This document shows, piece by piece, positions 16,186 through 25,672 of a DNA stretch of 64,000 bases; positions within the stretch are counted from its first letter, which is position 1; each line of letters begins with the position of its first letter. The notes beneath the pieces are model-generated. The model worked only from the letters and a program-made list of their open reading frames with translations. It had not been told where the DNA came from and did no database searches. Source of the stretch: Curtobacterium salicis (GTDB lineage Bacteria > Actinomycetota > Actinomycetes > Actinomycetales > Microbacteriaceae); NCBI RefSeq assembly GCF_011759505.1, contig NZ_JAAOYO010000001.1, forward strand, positions 434,001 to 498,000, read 5' to 3'. Both the position numbers and the translations under genes were made by a program.

Positions 16186-16567
16186 GCTGCGCCTCCGGGA
16201 GTGCGACGGGTGTGCGACGGGTGTGTGTCACGGGTCCGACACGGGTGTCCTGCCACCGGTCCACCGCCTGCACACCGCCGACGTCGTCCGGAGTCGGCTC
16301 ACTGTACCGCCGGGACGTGTCCGCGCCAGGGGCAGTACCGGGCACCTGTGCCGTCGTTCTGCACGTTCGTGCATCAGCGGCGTCGTCCGGGGCGGTGCGC
16401 GAGTCCCCGGGCATCCACGACCAGTGCACGTCCGTTCACTTTCACGGGATTGCGGTTCGAGTCCATCGCCCTCCGGAAATTCCCAGCACTATGCTCGGGC
16501 TCAATCACTCGACGGGGAGTGCCGGTGCTCAGCCGGGGCCCCCGACCACAGCAAATCGGAGGTACCG
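16186..16567. other. Divergent control region between dhaK and glpF
   Basis: The 382 bp contain no gene. Direct TGTGCGACGGG-type repeats lie near the dhaK start (16200-16230). The perfect palindrome at 16360-16373 and a related half-site near 16424-16440 are the best operator candidates. GGAGG at 16558-16562 is the glpF ribosome site. No riboswitch fold was recognised. Confidence 0.6.
16360..16373. promoter_or_regulatory. Candidate operator TGCACG-TT-CGTGCA
   Basis: A perfect 6-2-6 inverted repeat in the dhaK/glpF divergent region. TGCACG recurs at 16425-16430 followed by GTTCAC. A DeoR/GlpR- or LacI-type regulator could bind both. No such regulator gene is in the window. Confidence 0.45.
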
Positions 16568-17290
16568 GTGGACGACATCGGCGTCAAATTCCTGTCTGAG
16601 CTCGTCGGCACGGCGATGCTCATCATCCTGGGTGGCGGCGTGGTCGCCGCGGTCTCGCTCACGAAGTCCAAGGGCTTCGGTGCAGGCTTCCTCATGGTCA
16701 CGATCGGTTGGGGCTTCGCGGTCTTCGCCGGCGTCACCGTCTCGTACAAGTCCGGCGGCCAGCTGAACCCGGCCGTCAGCCTCGCGCAGGCCATCATCGG
16801 CAACATCTCCGTCGGCGAGATGCTCCTCTTCTGGCTCGCGCAGCTCATCGGCGCGATCATCGGTGCGGTCATCGTCTGGCTCGCCTACAAGCAGCACTTC
16901 GACGAGGAGCCGGACCCCGCCGCCAAGCTCGGCGTGTTCTCCACCGGCCCCGCGATCCGCAACTACGCGTGGAACCTCGTGACCGAGATCATCGGCACGT
17001 TCGTCCTCGTGTTCGTGGTCCTCGCCTTCACGAACGGCAAGACGCCGTCCGAACTCGGAGCGATCCCGGTCGCCTTCCTGGTGATCGCGATCGGTGTCTC
17101 GCTCGGTGGCCCCACCGGGTACGCGATCAACCCGGCACGTGACCTCGGCCCGCGCATCGCGCACGCCTTCCTGCCCATCGCGGGCAAGGGCACCAGCGAC
17201 TGGTCCTACGCCTGGGTCCCGGTCGTCGGCCCGCTCGTCGGTGGCGCGATCGCCGCGATCCTCTCCGGCGCGCTGCTCCCGATGGCGTAG
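16568..17290 (+). CDS. glpF: MIP family glycerol channel (GlpF-like)
   Basis: This 240-residue aquaglyceroporin has six membrane segments and both half-helix signatures: LNPAVS (about residues 67-72) and INPARDLGPR (about 185-194). The Asp after the second NPA motif (NPARD) is typical of glycerol channels rather than pure water channels. It would allow glycerol to cross the membrane. The GTG start at 16568 follows GGAGG at 16558-16562. It precedes glpK by 163 bp, with a hairpin between, so the two may be partly uncoupled. Confidence 0.93.
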   Translation: MDDIGVKFLSELVGTAMLIILGGGVVAAVSLTKSKGFGAGFLMVTIGWGFAVFAGVTVSYKSGGQLNPAVSLAQAIIGNISVGEMLLFWLAQLIGAIIGAVIVWLAYKQHFDEEPDPAAKLGVFSTGPAIRNYAWNLVTEIIGTFVLVFVVLAFTNGKTPSELGAIPVAFLVIAIGVSLGGPTGYAINPARDLGPRIAHAFLPIAGKGTSDWSYAWVPVVGPLVGGAIAAILSGALLPMA

Positions 17291-17310
17291 TCACCGCCAC
17301 ACGGCACCAC

Positions 17311-17352
17311 GACGCGGCCGCCGCGCTGTACCTCCCTCGCGGCGGCCGCGTC
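17311..17352 (+). terminator. Hairpin between glpF and glpK
   Basis: A perfect 15-bp GC-only stem (17311-17325 with 17338-17352), 12-base loop. It could be a terminator or an attenuator setting the glpF:glpK ratio. Confidence 0.6.
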
Positions 17353-17453
17353 CCTCCCCTCGCGGGTCACCCGCGCGCAGCACCACCCGAACACCCCGCG
17401 ACCGGGTCGACCCGTCCCGACCGCAGCACCGAACACCGTCGTAAGGAGCACCA

Positions 17454-18965
17454 ATGGCCGACTACATCGTCGCCATCGACCAGGGCACGACCAGCACGCG
17501 AGCGATCGTCTTCGACCACTCCGGGTCGATCGTCTCCGTCGGTCAGAAGGAACACGAGCAGATCTTCCCGCGCGCCGGTTGGGTCGAGCACGACCCGGCG
17601 GAGATCTGGGACAACACCCGCGAGGTCATCGGCCAGGCACTCTCCCGCGCCGACATCACCCGCCACGACGTCGCCGCGGTCGGCATCACGAACCAGCGCG
17701 AGACGGCCGTCGTGTGGGACCGCACCACGGGCAAGGCCGTCTACAACGCCATCGTCTGGCAGGACACCCGCACCCAGTCGATCGTCGACAAGCTCGCCGA
17801 CGGGGACACCGACCGTTACAAGGCCATCGTGGGCCTGCCCCTGGCGACGTACTTCGCCGGCACCAAGATCATGTGGATCCTCGAGAACGTCGAGGGCGCC
17901 CGCGAGAAGGCGGAGGCCGGCGACCTGCTCTTCGGCACCACGGACACCTGGGTCCTCTGGAACCTCACCGGCGGCACCGACGGCGGCGTCCACAAGACCG
18001 ACGTCACCAACGCCTCCCGCACCCTGTTCATGGACCTCGAGACGCTGCAGTGGCGCGACGACATCCTGGCCGACTTCGGCGTGCCGAAGTCGATGCTGCC
18101 CGAGATCGTCAGCTCCTCCGAGGTCTACGGCCACGTCGAGTCCTCGAACCTCCTCCGCGAGGTCCCGATCGCCGGCATCCTCGGCGACCAGCAGGCGGCG
18201 ACCTTCGGCCAGGCGGCCTTCGACCAGGGCGAGTCGAAGAACACCTACGGCACCGGTAACTTCCTCATCTTCAACACGGGCACCGACATCGTCCGCTCGG
18301 AGAACGGGCTGCTCACCACCGTCGGCTACAAGCTCGGCGACCAGGAGACGCACTACGCGCTCGAGGGGTCCATCGCCGTCACCGGGTCGCTCATCCAGTG
18401 GCTCCGCGACAACCTGGGCATCATCGGCAGCGCCCCCGAGGTCGAGACGCTCGCCACCACGGTCGAGGACAACGGTGGCGTCTACTTCGTCCCCGCCTTC
18501 TCGGGTCTCTTCGCCCCGTACTGGCGTCCGGACGCCCGCGGCGCGCTCGTCGGCTTGACCCGGTACGTCAACAAGGGCCACATCGCGCGTGCCGCCCTCG
18601 AGGCGACGGCCCTCCAGACCCGCGAGGTCCTGGATGCCGTCAACGCGGACTCCGGCGTCGAGCTCACCGAGCTCAAGGTCGACGGCGGCATGACCGCCAA
18701 CGACGCGCTCATGCAGTTCCAGGCCGACATCCTCGACGTCCCCGTGGTCCGTCCGGTGGTCGCCGAGACGACGGCCCTCGGTGCCGCCTACGCCGCCGGT
18801 CTGGCCGTCGGCTTCTGGGCGAACCTCGACGAGCTCCGTGCCAACTGGCAGGAGGACAAGCGGTGGACGCCGTCCATGGACGCCGAGGAGCGCGAGCGTC
18901 AGCTGCGCCTCTGGAAGAAGGCCGTCACGAAGACCTTCGACTGGGTCGACGAGGACGTCCGCTGA
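17454..18965 (+). CDS. glpK: Glycerol kinase
   Basis: This 503-residue FGGY-family kinase makes glycerol-3-phosphate from glycerol and ATP. The N-terminal [17 protein letters not shown]-binding loop, the RETAVVWD substrate region, and [10 protein letters not shown] near residue 405 in the second actin-like domain are intact. Length and sequence are typical of GlpK. AAGGAG at 17441-17446 precedes the ATG. It works with GlpF upstream; the dha operon nearby gives the alternative route through dihydroxyacetone. Confidence 0.97.
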   Translation: MADYIVAIDQGTTSTRAIVFDHSGSIVSVGQKEHEQIFPRAGWVEHDPAEIWDNTREVIGQALSRADITRHDVAAVGITNQRETAVVWDRTTGKAVYNAIVWQDTRTQSIVDKLADGDTDRYKAIVGLPLATYFAGTKIMWILENVEGAREKAEAGDLLFGTTDTWVLWNLTGGTDGGVHKTDVTNASRTLFMDLETLQWRDDILADFGVPKSMLPEIVSSSEVYGHVESSNLLREVPIAGILGDQQAATFGQAAFDQGESKNTYGTGNFLIFNTGTDIVRSENGLLTTVGYKLGDQETHYALEGSIAVTGSLIQWLRDNLGIIGSAPEVETLATTVEDNGGVYFVPAFSGLFAPYWRPDARGALVGLTRYVNKGHIARAALEATALQTREVLDAVNADSGVELTELKVDGGMTANDALMQFQADILDVPVVRPVVAETTALGAAYAAGLAVGFWANLDELRANWQEDKRWTPSMDAEERERQLRLWKKAVTKTFDWVDEDVR

Positions 18966-18993
18966 TCGAGGTCCGCTGACCGACACAGCACGA

Positions 18994-19041
18994 GACGGGA
19001 GGCCCGTACCGGTTCCGCAGGACCGGTACGGGCCTCCCGTC
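18994..19041. terminator. Bidirectional terminator, glpK / trpD
   Basis: Perfect 20-bp stem (18994-19013 with 19022-19041), 8-base loop, with the GGGAGGC core. It separates the convergent glpK and trpD genes. Confidence 0.87.
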
Positions 19042-19077
19042 GTCGCGTGGTGCGTGCGCGCGAGCGCGCGCTGCGTC

Positions 19078-20142
19078 TCAGGACGAGGAGGAGACGGGGG
19101 CCGCCCCGACCCACTCGTCCAGTTTGCGCATGGCGGCACCGGAGTCGATCGACGCCGACGCGACGACGAGCTGCTCCCGGAAGCGCTGCAGGATCGGGCG
19201 GTCCGCCTCGGTCGGGTCCTGGGCGAGACGGAAGGACACCAGGCCGGCCGCCGCGTTCAGCAGGACGATGTCGCGGACCGGTCCGGTCTCCCCCGCCAGG
19301 ACCGTCCGGACGATCGCGGCGTTCTCCGCCGGTTCGCCTCCGAGCAGGTCCTCGGTCCGGGCGCGGGCGATGCCGAGGTCGCGCGGGTCCAGGTCGTGTT
19401 CGGTGATGCGGCCGCCGGACACCTCCCAGATGTGGCTGTGGCCGGTGGTGGTGAGTTCGTCGAGGCCGTCGTCGCCGCGGAACACCAGCGCCGTGGCTCC
19501 GCGGGTCTGGAACACACCCGTGATGATCGGCACGAGTTCGAGCTGCGCCACGCCGACCGCGTTCGCCTCGCACCGCGCCGGGTTGACCAGCGGGCCCAGG
19601 AAGTTGAACACCGTCGGGACGCCGATCTCGCGCCGGACCGGGGCCGCGTGGGCGAATCCGGGGTGGAACGCGCTGGCGAAGGCGAAGGTCAGACCGACAC
19701 GCCGGAACGTCTCGGCGACACGCGCGGCGTCCATCGTGAGGTCGAGGCCGAGGGCGGCGAGCACGTCGCTCGAGCCGGACTTCGAGGAGCTCGCCCGGTT
19801 GCCGTGCTTGACGACGGGCACGCCCGCGGCGGCGATGACGATGGCGGCCATGGTCGAGACGTTGACCGTGCCGACGACGTCACCGCCGGTCCCGACGATG
19901 TCCAGCGCCATCGGGTCGACGTCGAGCGGCACCGCGGCGTCGAGGATCGCGTCCCGGAAGCCGACGACCTCGTCGACGGTCTCGCCCTTCGCGCGGAGGG
20001 CCACGGCGAAGGCGGCGATCTGCGCGGAAGTGGCCTTCCCCTGCACGATCTGCTCCATGGCCCATGTGGACTGCCTGATCGAGAGGTCCTCGCGCGCCAT
20101 GAGCGCGCTGATCACGGCGGGCCAGGAGAGTGCGTCAGACAT
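19078..20142 (-). CDS. trpD: Anthranilate phosphoribosyltransferase
   Basis: This 354-residue enzyme transfers phosphoribose from PRPP to anthranilate in tryptophan synthesis. The PRPP loop GTGGD and the KHGNRASSSKSGS motif are intact, and the length is normal. I start at ATG 20142, where TACGAT lies six bases upstream on the minus strand; in-frame codons further up run into the ctaE promoter. No other trp gene is nearby, so this is a lone trpD, as in several actinobacteria where it sits beside the cytochrome oxidase genes. Confidence 0.95.
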   Translation of the reverse strand: MSDALSWPAVISALMAREDLSIRQSTWAMEQIVQGKATSAQIAAFAVALRAKGETVDEVVGFRDAILDAAVPLDVDPMALDIVGTGGDVVGTVNVSTMAAIVIAAAGVPVVKHGNRASSSKSGSSDVLAALGLDLTMDAARVAETFRRVGLTFAFASAFHPGFAHAAPVRREIGVPTVFNFLGPLVNPARCEANAVGVAQLELVPIITGVFQTRGATALVFRGDDGLDELTTTGHSHIWEVSGGRITEHDLDPRDLGIARARTEDLLGGEPAENAAIVRTVLAGETGPVRDIVLLNAAAGLVSFRLAQDPTEADRPILQRFREQLVVASASIDSGAAMRKLDEWVGAAPVSSSS

Positions 20143-20148
20143 GGCTCG

Positions 20149-20154
20149 ATCGTA
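20149..20154 (-). promoter_or_regulatory. -10 element TACGAT, leaderless trpD promoter
   Basis: On the minus strand TACGAT ends 6 bases before the trpD ATG, with no ribosome site. Typical leaderless geometry. Confidence 0.5.
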
Positions 20155-20208
20155 CTGATTCTGGAGGACCCGCCAGTTGCCTGCGAAAACACTGTCGGGG
20201 GTTTCCGC

Positions 20209-20214
20209 CATAAT
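20209..20214 (+). promoter_or_regulatory. -10 element CATAAT of ctaE
   Basis: CATAAT, close to TATAAT, lies 7 bases before the GTG at 20222. It starts the ctaE-qcrCAB transcript, possibly leaderless, although GGAAGA is also just upstream of the GTG. Confidence 0.5.
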
Positions 20215-20221
20215 GGAAGAC

Positions 20222-20851
20222 GTGACAAGCACCCCTCTCTCCAGATCCGTCAGCGGTCCGGTCCTGAACAGGCCGAACCCCGTTGCCGTGGGGACGATCG
20301 TGTGGCTGGGCAGCGAGGTCATGTTCTTCGCCGGCCTGTTCGCGATCTACTTCACGCTGCGAAGCACCTCCCCCGAGCTCTGGGCAACCGAGAGCGCCAA
20401 GCTCGAGGTGCCCTTCGCTTCGGTGAACACCATCGTCCTGGTTCTGTCGAGCTTCGCCTGCCAGTTCGCGGTCTTCGCCGCCGAGCGGTTCCAGGTGCAC
20501 CGCACCAGCTGGAACCCCAAGGACTGGGGCATGACGGAGTGGTTCTTCGTCACGTACTGCATGGGCGCGATCTTCGTCTGTGGGCAGATCTTCGAGTACG
20601 CCAACCTCTGGCACGAGGGCATGACGCTCTCCTCGAGCGCCTACGGCTCCGCCTTCTACATGACCACCGGCTTCCACGGCCTGCACGTGACCGGCGGTCT
20701 CATCGCCTTCCTCCTCACGCTCGGGCGTGGGTTCGCCGCGAAGAACTTCGGGCACAAGGAAGCCACCACCGCGATCGTCGTGTCGTACTACTGGCACTTC
20801 GTCGACGTCGTGTGGATCGGTCTCTTCGCCGTCATCTACCTCCTCAAGTGA
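20222..20851 (+). CDS. ctaE: Cytochrome c oxidase subunit III
   Basis: This 209-residue subunit of the aa3 oxidase has five membrane segments and the family motifs [17 protein letters not shown] and [10 protein letters not shown] near the C-terminal half. It acts in the plasma membrane, stabilising the catalytic subunit I. I prefer GTG 20222 (MTSTPLSRS); an in-frame TTG at 20177 would overlap the promoter. It heads the ctaE-qcrC-qcrA-qcrB cluster whose products form the actinobacterial bc1-aa3 supercomplex. Its stop overlaps a possible GTG for qcrC (20848). Confidence 0.95.
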   Translation: MTSTPLSRSVSGPVLNRPNPVAVGTIVWLGSEVMFFAGLFAIYFTLRSTSPELWATESAKLEVPFASVNTIVLVLSSFACQFAVFAAERFQVHRTSWNPKDWGMTEWFFVTYCMGAIFVCGQIFEYANLWHEGMTLSSSAYGSAFYMTTGFHGLHVTGGLIAFLLTLGRGFAAKNFGHKEATTAIVVSYYWHFVDVVWIGLFAVIYLLK

Positions 20852-20871
20852 GAATCAGGCAGCCCCACAGC

Positions 20872-21687
20872 ATGTTCAACACATCGAAGAAGAACAAGAA
20901 GGGCCGTCGCTCCCCCCTGGCGACCGTGTCCCTCCTCGCCGTCGCACTCATGACGACCGGTGGTGCGTACGCACTGTTCAGCACGTCGGCCAACGCCGAC
21001 GACAGCACCAACACGACGCTGGCCGCATCCAGCCAGTCGCAGGTCAACGAGGGCCAGAAGCTCTTCGCATCGAACTGCGCCACCTGTCACGGGCTGTCCG
21101 CGCAGGGCACGAGTGAGGGTCCGTCCCTCATCGGTGTCGGTGCCGCCTCGGTCGACTTCCAGGTGGGCACTGGCCGCATGCCGCTGGCCGCTCAGGGTCC
21201 CCAGGGTGAAGAGAAGCCGGAGCAGTTCACGGACCAGCAGGTCGACGCGATGGCCGCCTACGTCGCCTCGCTCGGCCCCGGCCCGTCGATCCCCTCGTCG
21301 AAGCTCACCGCCGGTGCAGAGGGCGACGCCGCCGAAGGCGCCGAGCTCTTCCGCATCAACTGTGCGATGTGCCACAACGTCGCCGGTGCCGGTGGCGCGC
21401 TGACCGAGGGCAAGTACGCGCCGAACCTGCGCGACGTCTCCGGCAAGCACATCTACGAGGCCATGCTCACCGGCCCGCAGAACATGCCGGTCTTCAACGA
21501 CCTGAACCTCACCCCGGACCAGAAGGCCGACGTCATCACGTACCTCAAGTACGTGCAGGACAACAAGTCGCCCGGTGGTTTCGGCCTGGGTGACCTCGGC
21601 CCGGTCGCCGAGGGTCTGTTCATCTGGATCTTCGGTCTCGGAGCGGTCGTCGCGATGACCGTCTGGCTGACCGCGAAGACCAACTGA
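20872..21687 (+). CDS. qcrC: Di-heme cytochrome c subunit of the bc1 complex
   Basis: This 271-residue membrane-anchored protein has an N-terminal membrane anchor (about residues 15-36), two haem c sites, C69-A-T-C72-H73 and C164-A-M-C167-H168, and a C-terminal anchor (about 245-265). This duplicated cytochrome c is the actinobacterial hallmark that replaces a soluble cytochrome c by shuttling electrons directly to the aa3 oxidase. The start may be ATG 20872 or GTG 20848, the latter overlapping the ctaE stop by 4 bp; neither has a good ribosome site. Confidence 0.95.
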   Translation: MFNTSKKNKKGRRSPLATVSLLAVALMTTGGAYALFSTSANADDSTNTTLAASSQSQVNEGQKLFASNCATCHGLSAQGTSEGPSLIGVGAASVDFQVGTGRMPLAAQGPQGEEKPEQFTDQQVDAMAAYVASLGPGPSIPSSKLTAGAEGDAAEGAELFRINCAMCHNVAGAGGALTEGKYAPNLRDVSGKHIYEAMLTGPQNMPVFNDLNLTPDQKADVITYLKYVQDNKSPGGFGLGDLGPVAEGLFIWIFGLGAVVAMTVWLTAKTN

Positions 21688-21720
21688 TCGTCCGTGTCGC
21701 ACGGCACTGAAGGGAACACC

Positions 21721-22788
21721 ATGGCAGAGCACGACGACGAGGCGCTGAACTCGTCCTCGGCTGTCGAGAAGCACGGCGCCACGGAGCCGGTCGGGACCGC
21801 TGTCCTGCCGCACGAGCCGTTCGAGAACCCGGGCGAGCCGCCGCACCGCGCCCGCCGCACCGACGTCGACCCGAAGAAGCAGCGGCTGGCCGAGCGCCAG
21901 GTCGCCACGTTCTTCTACGTGTCGATCGTCGCGAGTGTCCTGTCGATCGCGGCGTACATCGCCTTCCCGATCGACTCGAAGGACTTCGGCTCGGTCCGCT
22001 CCGCGAACCTCTTCCTCGGTCTCGCCATCACGCTCGCCCTGCTCGCCCTCGGCATCGGTGCCGTCTACTGGTCGAAGACGCTCGTCTCCGACCGCGAGAT
22101 CACCGAGATGCGCCACACCACTCGTGGCACGGACGCGACGCGGGCGAAGGCGGTCGAGGCCTTCCAGCTCGCCGACAAGGAGTCCGGTTTCAGCCGCCGC
22201 AAGCTGATCCGCAACTCCCTCATCGGCGCCCTGGTGGCCTTCCCCCTCCCCGGCATCGTCCTGGTGCGCGACCTCGCGCCGAAGGAAGACCCGAACGAGC
22301 TGCTCCGTCACACCTTCTGGAAGTCGGGCCTCCGCCTGACCAAGGACCCGACGGGTCTGCCGATCAAGGCGTCCGACGTCACCATCGGATCGGTGTTCCA
22401 CGTCATCCCCGAGGGCATGCTCGACTCCGAGGACATGCTCGAGGAGAAGGCCAAGGCCGCCGTCCTCCTGATGCGTCTGGACCCGAAGGACCTCAACCCC
22501 GCCAAGGGCCACGAGAACTGGGGATACGACGGCATCGTCGCCTACTCCAAGATCTGCACCCACGTCGGGTGCCCGGTCGCGCTCTACGAGCAGCAGACGC
22601 ACCACCTGCTGTGCCCGTGCCACCAGTCCACCTTCGATGTCTCGAACAACTGCGAGGTCATCTTCGGACCGGCGGCCCGCCCCCTTCCTCAACTTCCGAT
22701 CTCGGTCGATGACGACGGCTACCTGGTCGCACAGAGCGACTTCCACGAGCCGGTCGGCCCGTCCTTCTGGGAGCGTGCACGCTCATGA
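21721..22788 (+). CDS. qcrA: Rieske iron-sulfur subunit of the bc1 complex
   Basis: This 355-residue protein has three N-terminal membrane segments (about residues 62-80, 98-118 and 165-182), more than the single helix of mitochondrial Rieske proteins and typical of actinobacteria. The 2Fe-2S cluster motifs are CTHVGC and CPCHQS, giving two Cys and two His ligands plus the disulfide pair. GAAGGGAA precedes the ATG. It overlaps qcrB by 4 bp. It takes electrons from menaquinol and passes them to QcrC. Confidence 0.95.
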   Translation: MAEHDDEALNSSSAVEKHGATEPVGTAVLPHEPFENPGEPPHRARRTDVDPKKQRLAERQVATFFYVSIVASVLSIAAYIAFPIDSKDFGSVRSANLFLGLAITLALLALGIGAVYWSKTLVSDREITEMRHTTRGTDATRAKAVEAFQLADKESGFSRRKLIRNSLIGALVAFPLPGIVLVRDLAPKEDPNELLRHTFWKSGLRLTKDPTGLPIKASDVTIGSVFHVIPEGMLDSEDMLEEKAKAAVLLMRLDPKDLNPAKGHENWGYDGIVAYSKICTHVGCPVALYEQQTHHLLCPCHQSTFDVSNNCEVIFGPAARPLPQLPISVDDDGYLVAQSDFHEPVGPSFWERARS

Positions 22789-24476
22789 GCAGCACAACGA
22801 CCACCACCCCCACCACCGAGTCGGCGAACAAGCCGGCTCCTGACCGTGGTTCGCGCCTGATCAACTACACCGCGAACTACATCGACGAGCGCACCAGCAT
22901 CTCCGGCCTGGTGAAGGAGGTCGGTCGCAAGATCTTCCCCGACCACTGGAGCTTCATGCTCGGTGAAGTCGCGCTCTACAGCTTCGTCGTCGTCCTGCTC
23001 TCGGGCACGTTCCTGACGTTCTTCTACCAGGCGTCGATGGCCGAGGTCGTCTACAGCGGCCCCTACGTCCCGCTCAAGGGCGTCGAGATGTCCGTGGCGC
23101 TGCAGTCCACGCTCAACATCTCGTTCGAGATCCGCGGCGGTCTGTTCGTCCGTCAGATCCACCACTGGGCGGCCCTGCTGTTCGTGGCCTCCGTCATGCT
23201 GCACATGGCCCGCGTCTTCTTCACGGGCGCGTTCCGCAAGCCGCGTGAGCTCAACTGGGTCTTCGGCTTCGTCCTCTGGGTCCTGGCCATGGCCGAGGGC
23301 TTCACGGGCTACTCGCTCCCCGACGACCTGCTCTCCGGCAACGGTCTGCGCATCATCGTCGGCATGATCGAGGGTGTGCCGGTCATCGGCGTCTGGATCG
23401 CCTACCTGCTCTTCGGTGGCGAGTTCCCGGGCACCGACATCGTCGGCCGCCTCTACACGCTGCACATCCTGCTGCTGCCGGCGATCCTCGTCGCGGTGCT
23501 CGGTGTCCACCTCGTGCTCGTCGTCATCAACAAGCACACCCAGTACGCGGGCCCGGGCAAGACCAACGAGAACGTCGTCGGTGTCCCGATCCTCCCCGCC
23601 TTCGCCGCGAAGGCCGGTGGCTTCTTCTTCATCGTCGCCGGCATCCTCGCCGCGATCGCGTCGTTCTTCACGATCAACCCGATCTGGAACTACGGCCCGT
23701 ACGACCCCTCCCCCGTGTCCGCCGGTACCCAGCCTGACTGGTACATCGGCTTCGCGGACGGCGCGCTCCGTCTGGTGCCGCCGCACTGGGAGGTCAACTG
23801 GTTCGGCTACACGGTCTCGTTCAACATCCTCGTGCCGATCGCGATCCTCATGGGTCTCATCGTGACGATCTTCGTGTACCCGTTCATCGAGGCCTGGGTC
23901 ACCGGCGACAAGCGTGAGCACCACATCGCCGACCGCCCGCGCAACGCCCCGACGCGCACCGCGATCGGTGTCGCCGGCATCACGCTGTACGGCGCGCTGT
24001 TCACCGCGGCGTCGTCCGACCTCATCGCGACGCACTTCATGGTGTCGATCAACCACGTGATCCACGTGCTCCAGGCAACGACGGTCCTCGGCCCGTTCGT
24101 CGCCTTCTGGATCACGAAGCGTGTCTGCCTGGCACTGCAGAAGAAGGACCGCGAGATCGTCCTGCACGGGTACGAGTCCGGCCGCATCGTCCGACTGCCG
24201 CACGGTGAGTACATCGAGGTCCACGAGCAGCTGGACGAGTACGAGCGCTGGCGTCTGCTGGAATTCAACGACTACAAGCCGCTGATGATCCGCCCGGACT
24301 CCCGTGGTCGCATCACCTCGCTGCAGAAGGCCCGTGCGCGCGCTTCCCGCTTCTTCTTCGAAGACCGCATCGAGCCGGTGTCGAAGAACGAGCTCGAAGC
24401 CGCACACGCCGCCCACCACGGTCCCGACCTCGAAGGGACCCACCAGGCCCCGCAGGTCGGTGCCGGAACCAGGTAG
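22785..24476 (+). CDS. qcrB: Cytochrome b subunit of the bc1 complex
   Basis: This 563-residue protein has eight main membrane segments in the cytochrome b N- and C-terminal arrangement, with the haem-ligand His residues in QIHHWAALLFVASVMLHM and again in LHILLLPAILVAVLGVHL. A cytoplasmic C-terminal extension of about 120 residues is typical of the actinobacterial form. It oxidises menaquinol at the membrane. The start overlaps qcrA (ATGA). A strong terminator follows at 24490-24536, closing the cluster. Confidence 0.95.
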   Translation: MSSTTTTTPTTESANKPAPDRGSRLINYTANYIDERTSISGLVKEVGRKIFPDHWSFMLGEVALYSFVVVLLSGTFLTFFYQASMAEVVYSGPYVPLKGVEMSVALQSTLNISFEIRGGLFVRQIHHWAALLFVASVMLHMARVFFTGAFRKPRELNWVFGFVLWVLAMAEGFTGYSLPDDLLSGNGLRIIVGMIEGVPVIGVWIAYLLFGGEFPGTDIVGRLYTLHILLLPAILVAVLGVHLVLVVINKHTQYAGPGKTNENVVGVPILPAFAAKAGGFFFIVAGILAAIASFFTINPIWNYGPYDPSPVSAGTQPDWYIGFADGALRLVPPHWEVNWFGYTVSFNILVPIAILMGLIVTIFVYPFIEAWVTGDKREHHIADRPRNAPTRTAIGVAGITLYGALFTAASSDLIATHFMVSINHVIHVLQATTVLGPFVAFWITKRVCLALQKKDREIVLHGYESGRIVRLPHGEYIEVHEQLDEYERWRLLEFNDYKPLMIRPDSRGRITSLQKARARASRFFFEDRIEPVSKNELEAAHAAHHGPDLEGTHQAPQVGAGTR

Positions 24477-24489
24477 TACTTCTCGGCAA

Positions 24490-24536
24490 GAACACACGAG
24501 CCCCCGTTCGCTTCGCGAACGGGGGCTCGTGTGTTC
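24490..24536 (+). terminator. Terminator after qcrB
   Basis: A perfect stem of about 21-22 bp (24490-24511 with 24515-24536), 3-base loop, followed by a short pyrimidine-rich stretch. Confidence 0.87.
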
Positions 24537-24674
24537 GCCTCATGTCGTTTCGCCTCAGGACACCGGACACGCCGCCCCAGTTCACGGGGCGTTCAGACGC
24601 CAGTGCTGGAATCGTCGAGGACGGTGTGGCACTGTGTTGCACCACGCACCCGCTGCCAACGGAAGAAGAGACCG

Positions 24675-25634
24675 ATGGACGCCCGGACGGCTGAACACCC
24701 CAGGCCGAACCACTTCCTGCTCCACCTCAGCGACACCCACCTCATCGCCGGCGACGGCGCGCTCTACGGGGCCGTGGACTCCGCGGCACGACTCGGACAG
24801 ATCATCGCCGAGATCGAAGCATCCGGCTCCCGCCCCGAGGCCATCGTCATCACCGGTGACGTCGCCGACAAGGGCGAACCCGGCGCGTACGTCAAGGTGC
24901 GGGACATCATCGAACCGGCAGCCGAACGACTCGGCGCGCAGGTCATCTGGGCGATGGGCAACCACGACGAACGTGGTGCGTTCCGCCAGGAGCTGTTCGG
25001 CCTGCAGCCCACCGACCGCCCCGTCGACTTCGTCTACGACGTGAACGGGCTGCGCGTGATCACCCTCGACACCAGCGTCCCGGGACACCACCACGGCGAG
25101 GTCTCCCCCGAGCAGCTCGACTGGCTCGCCGAGGTCCTCTCCGAAGCAGCACCGCACGGGACGATCCTCGCGATGCACCACCCGCCCGTGCCGAGCGTCC
25201 AGGACCTCACCGTCCTCGTCGAGCTCCGCGACCAGCCGGCCCTGGCCGAGGTGGTCGAAGGCAGTGACATCCTCACCATCATCGCCGGGCACCTGCACTA
25301 CTCGACCAGTGCCGTCTTCGCGGGCATCCCGGTCTCGGTCGCCAGCGCCACCTGCTACACGCAGGACCTCAACGAGTTCCAGGGCGGCACACGGGGGCGC
25401 GACGGTGCCCAGTCGTTCAACCTGATGCACGTGTACGGCCACCAGGTCGTGCACTCCGTCGTCCCGATCGGCACCTACGCCACCGTCGGCGAACCGGTCT
25501 CCTCGATGGAGACCGAAGCACGACTGGCTGCCGCCGGCGTCGTCATCCCGTCGGCGGTCGAGCCGGCGCCGGTGACGGCCTCGATGCCGGTGTTCACCCT
25601 CGACTCGGTGCCGGTGTCCCCGATCCACCGGTGA
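24675..25634 (+). CDS. Metallophosphoesterase, CpdA-like
   Basis: This 319-residue calcineurin-like phosphoesterase shows the full metal-site series: LSDTHL, GDVADKG, GNHDE, MHHPP and GHLHYS. This pattern matches class III cyclic-nucleotide phosphodiesterases such as CpdA/Rv0805, so cAMP or a related phosphodiester is the likely substrate. GGAAGAAGAG at 24661-24670 precedes the ATG at 24675; earlier in-frame GTG codons fall in the qcrB terminator. No signal peptide. It is a single-gene unit that converges with the Stealth operon. Confidence 0.9.
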   Translation: MDARTAEHPRPNHFLLHLSDTHLIAGDGALYGAVDSAARLGQIIAEIEASGSRPEAIVITGDVADKGEPGAYVKVRDIIEPAAERLGAQVIWAMGNHDERGAFRQELFGLQPTDRPVDFVYDVNGLRVITLDTSVPGHHHGEVSPEQLDWLAEVLSEAAPHGTILAMHHPPVPSVQDLTVLVELRDQPALAEVVEGSDILTIIAGHLHYSTSAVFAGIPVSVASATCYTQDLNEFQGGTRGRDGAQSFNLMHVYGHQVVHSVVPIGTYATVGEPVSSMETEARLAAAGVVIPSAVEPAPVTASMPVFTLDSVPVSPIHR

Positions 25635-25672
25635 GGGCACAGGAGGGCCTCCAGGGGCCCTTCTGTCCACGC

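Noticed and set aside
16186-16567. A glycerol-responsive riboswitch before glpF
   Set aside because: No conserved fold or terminator/antiterminator pair could be seen; only a palindromic operator candidate.
20836-22746. A 636-codon minus-strand open frame
   Set aside because: Antisense to qcrC and qcrA, whose products are clear; no domain and biased composition.
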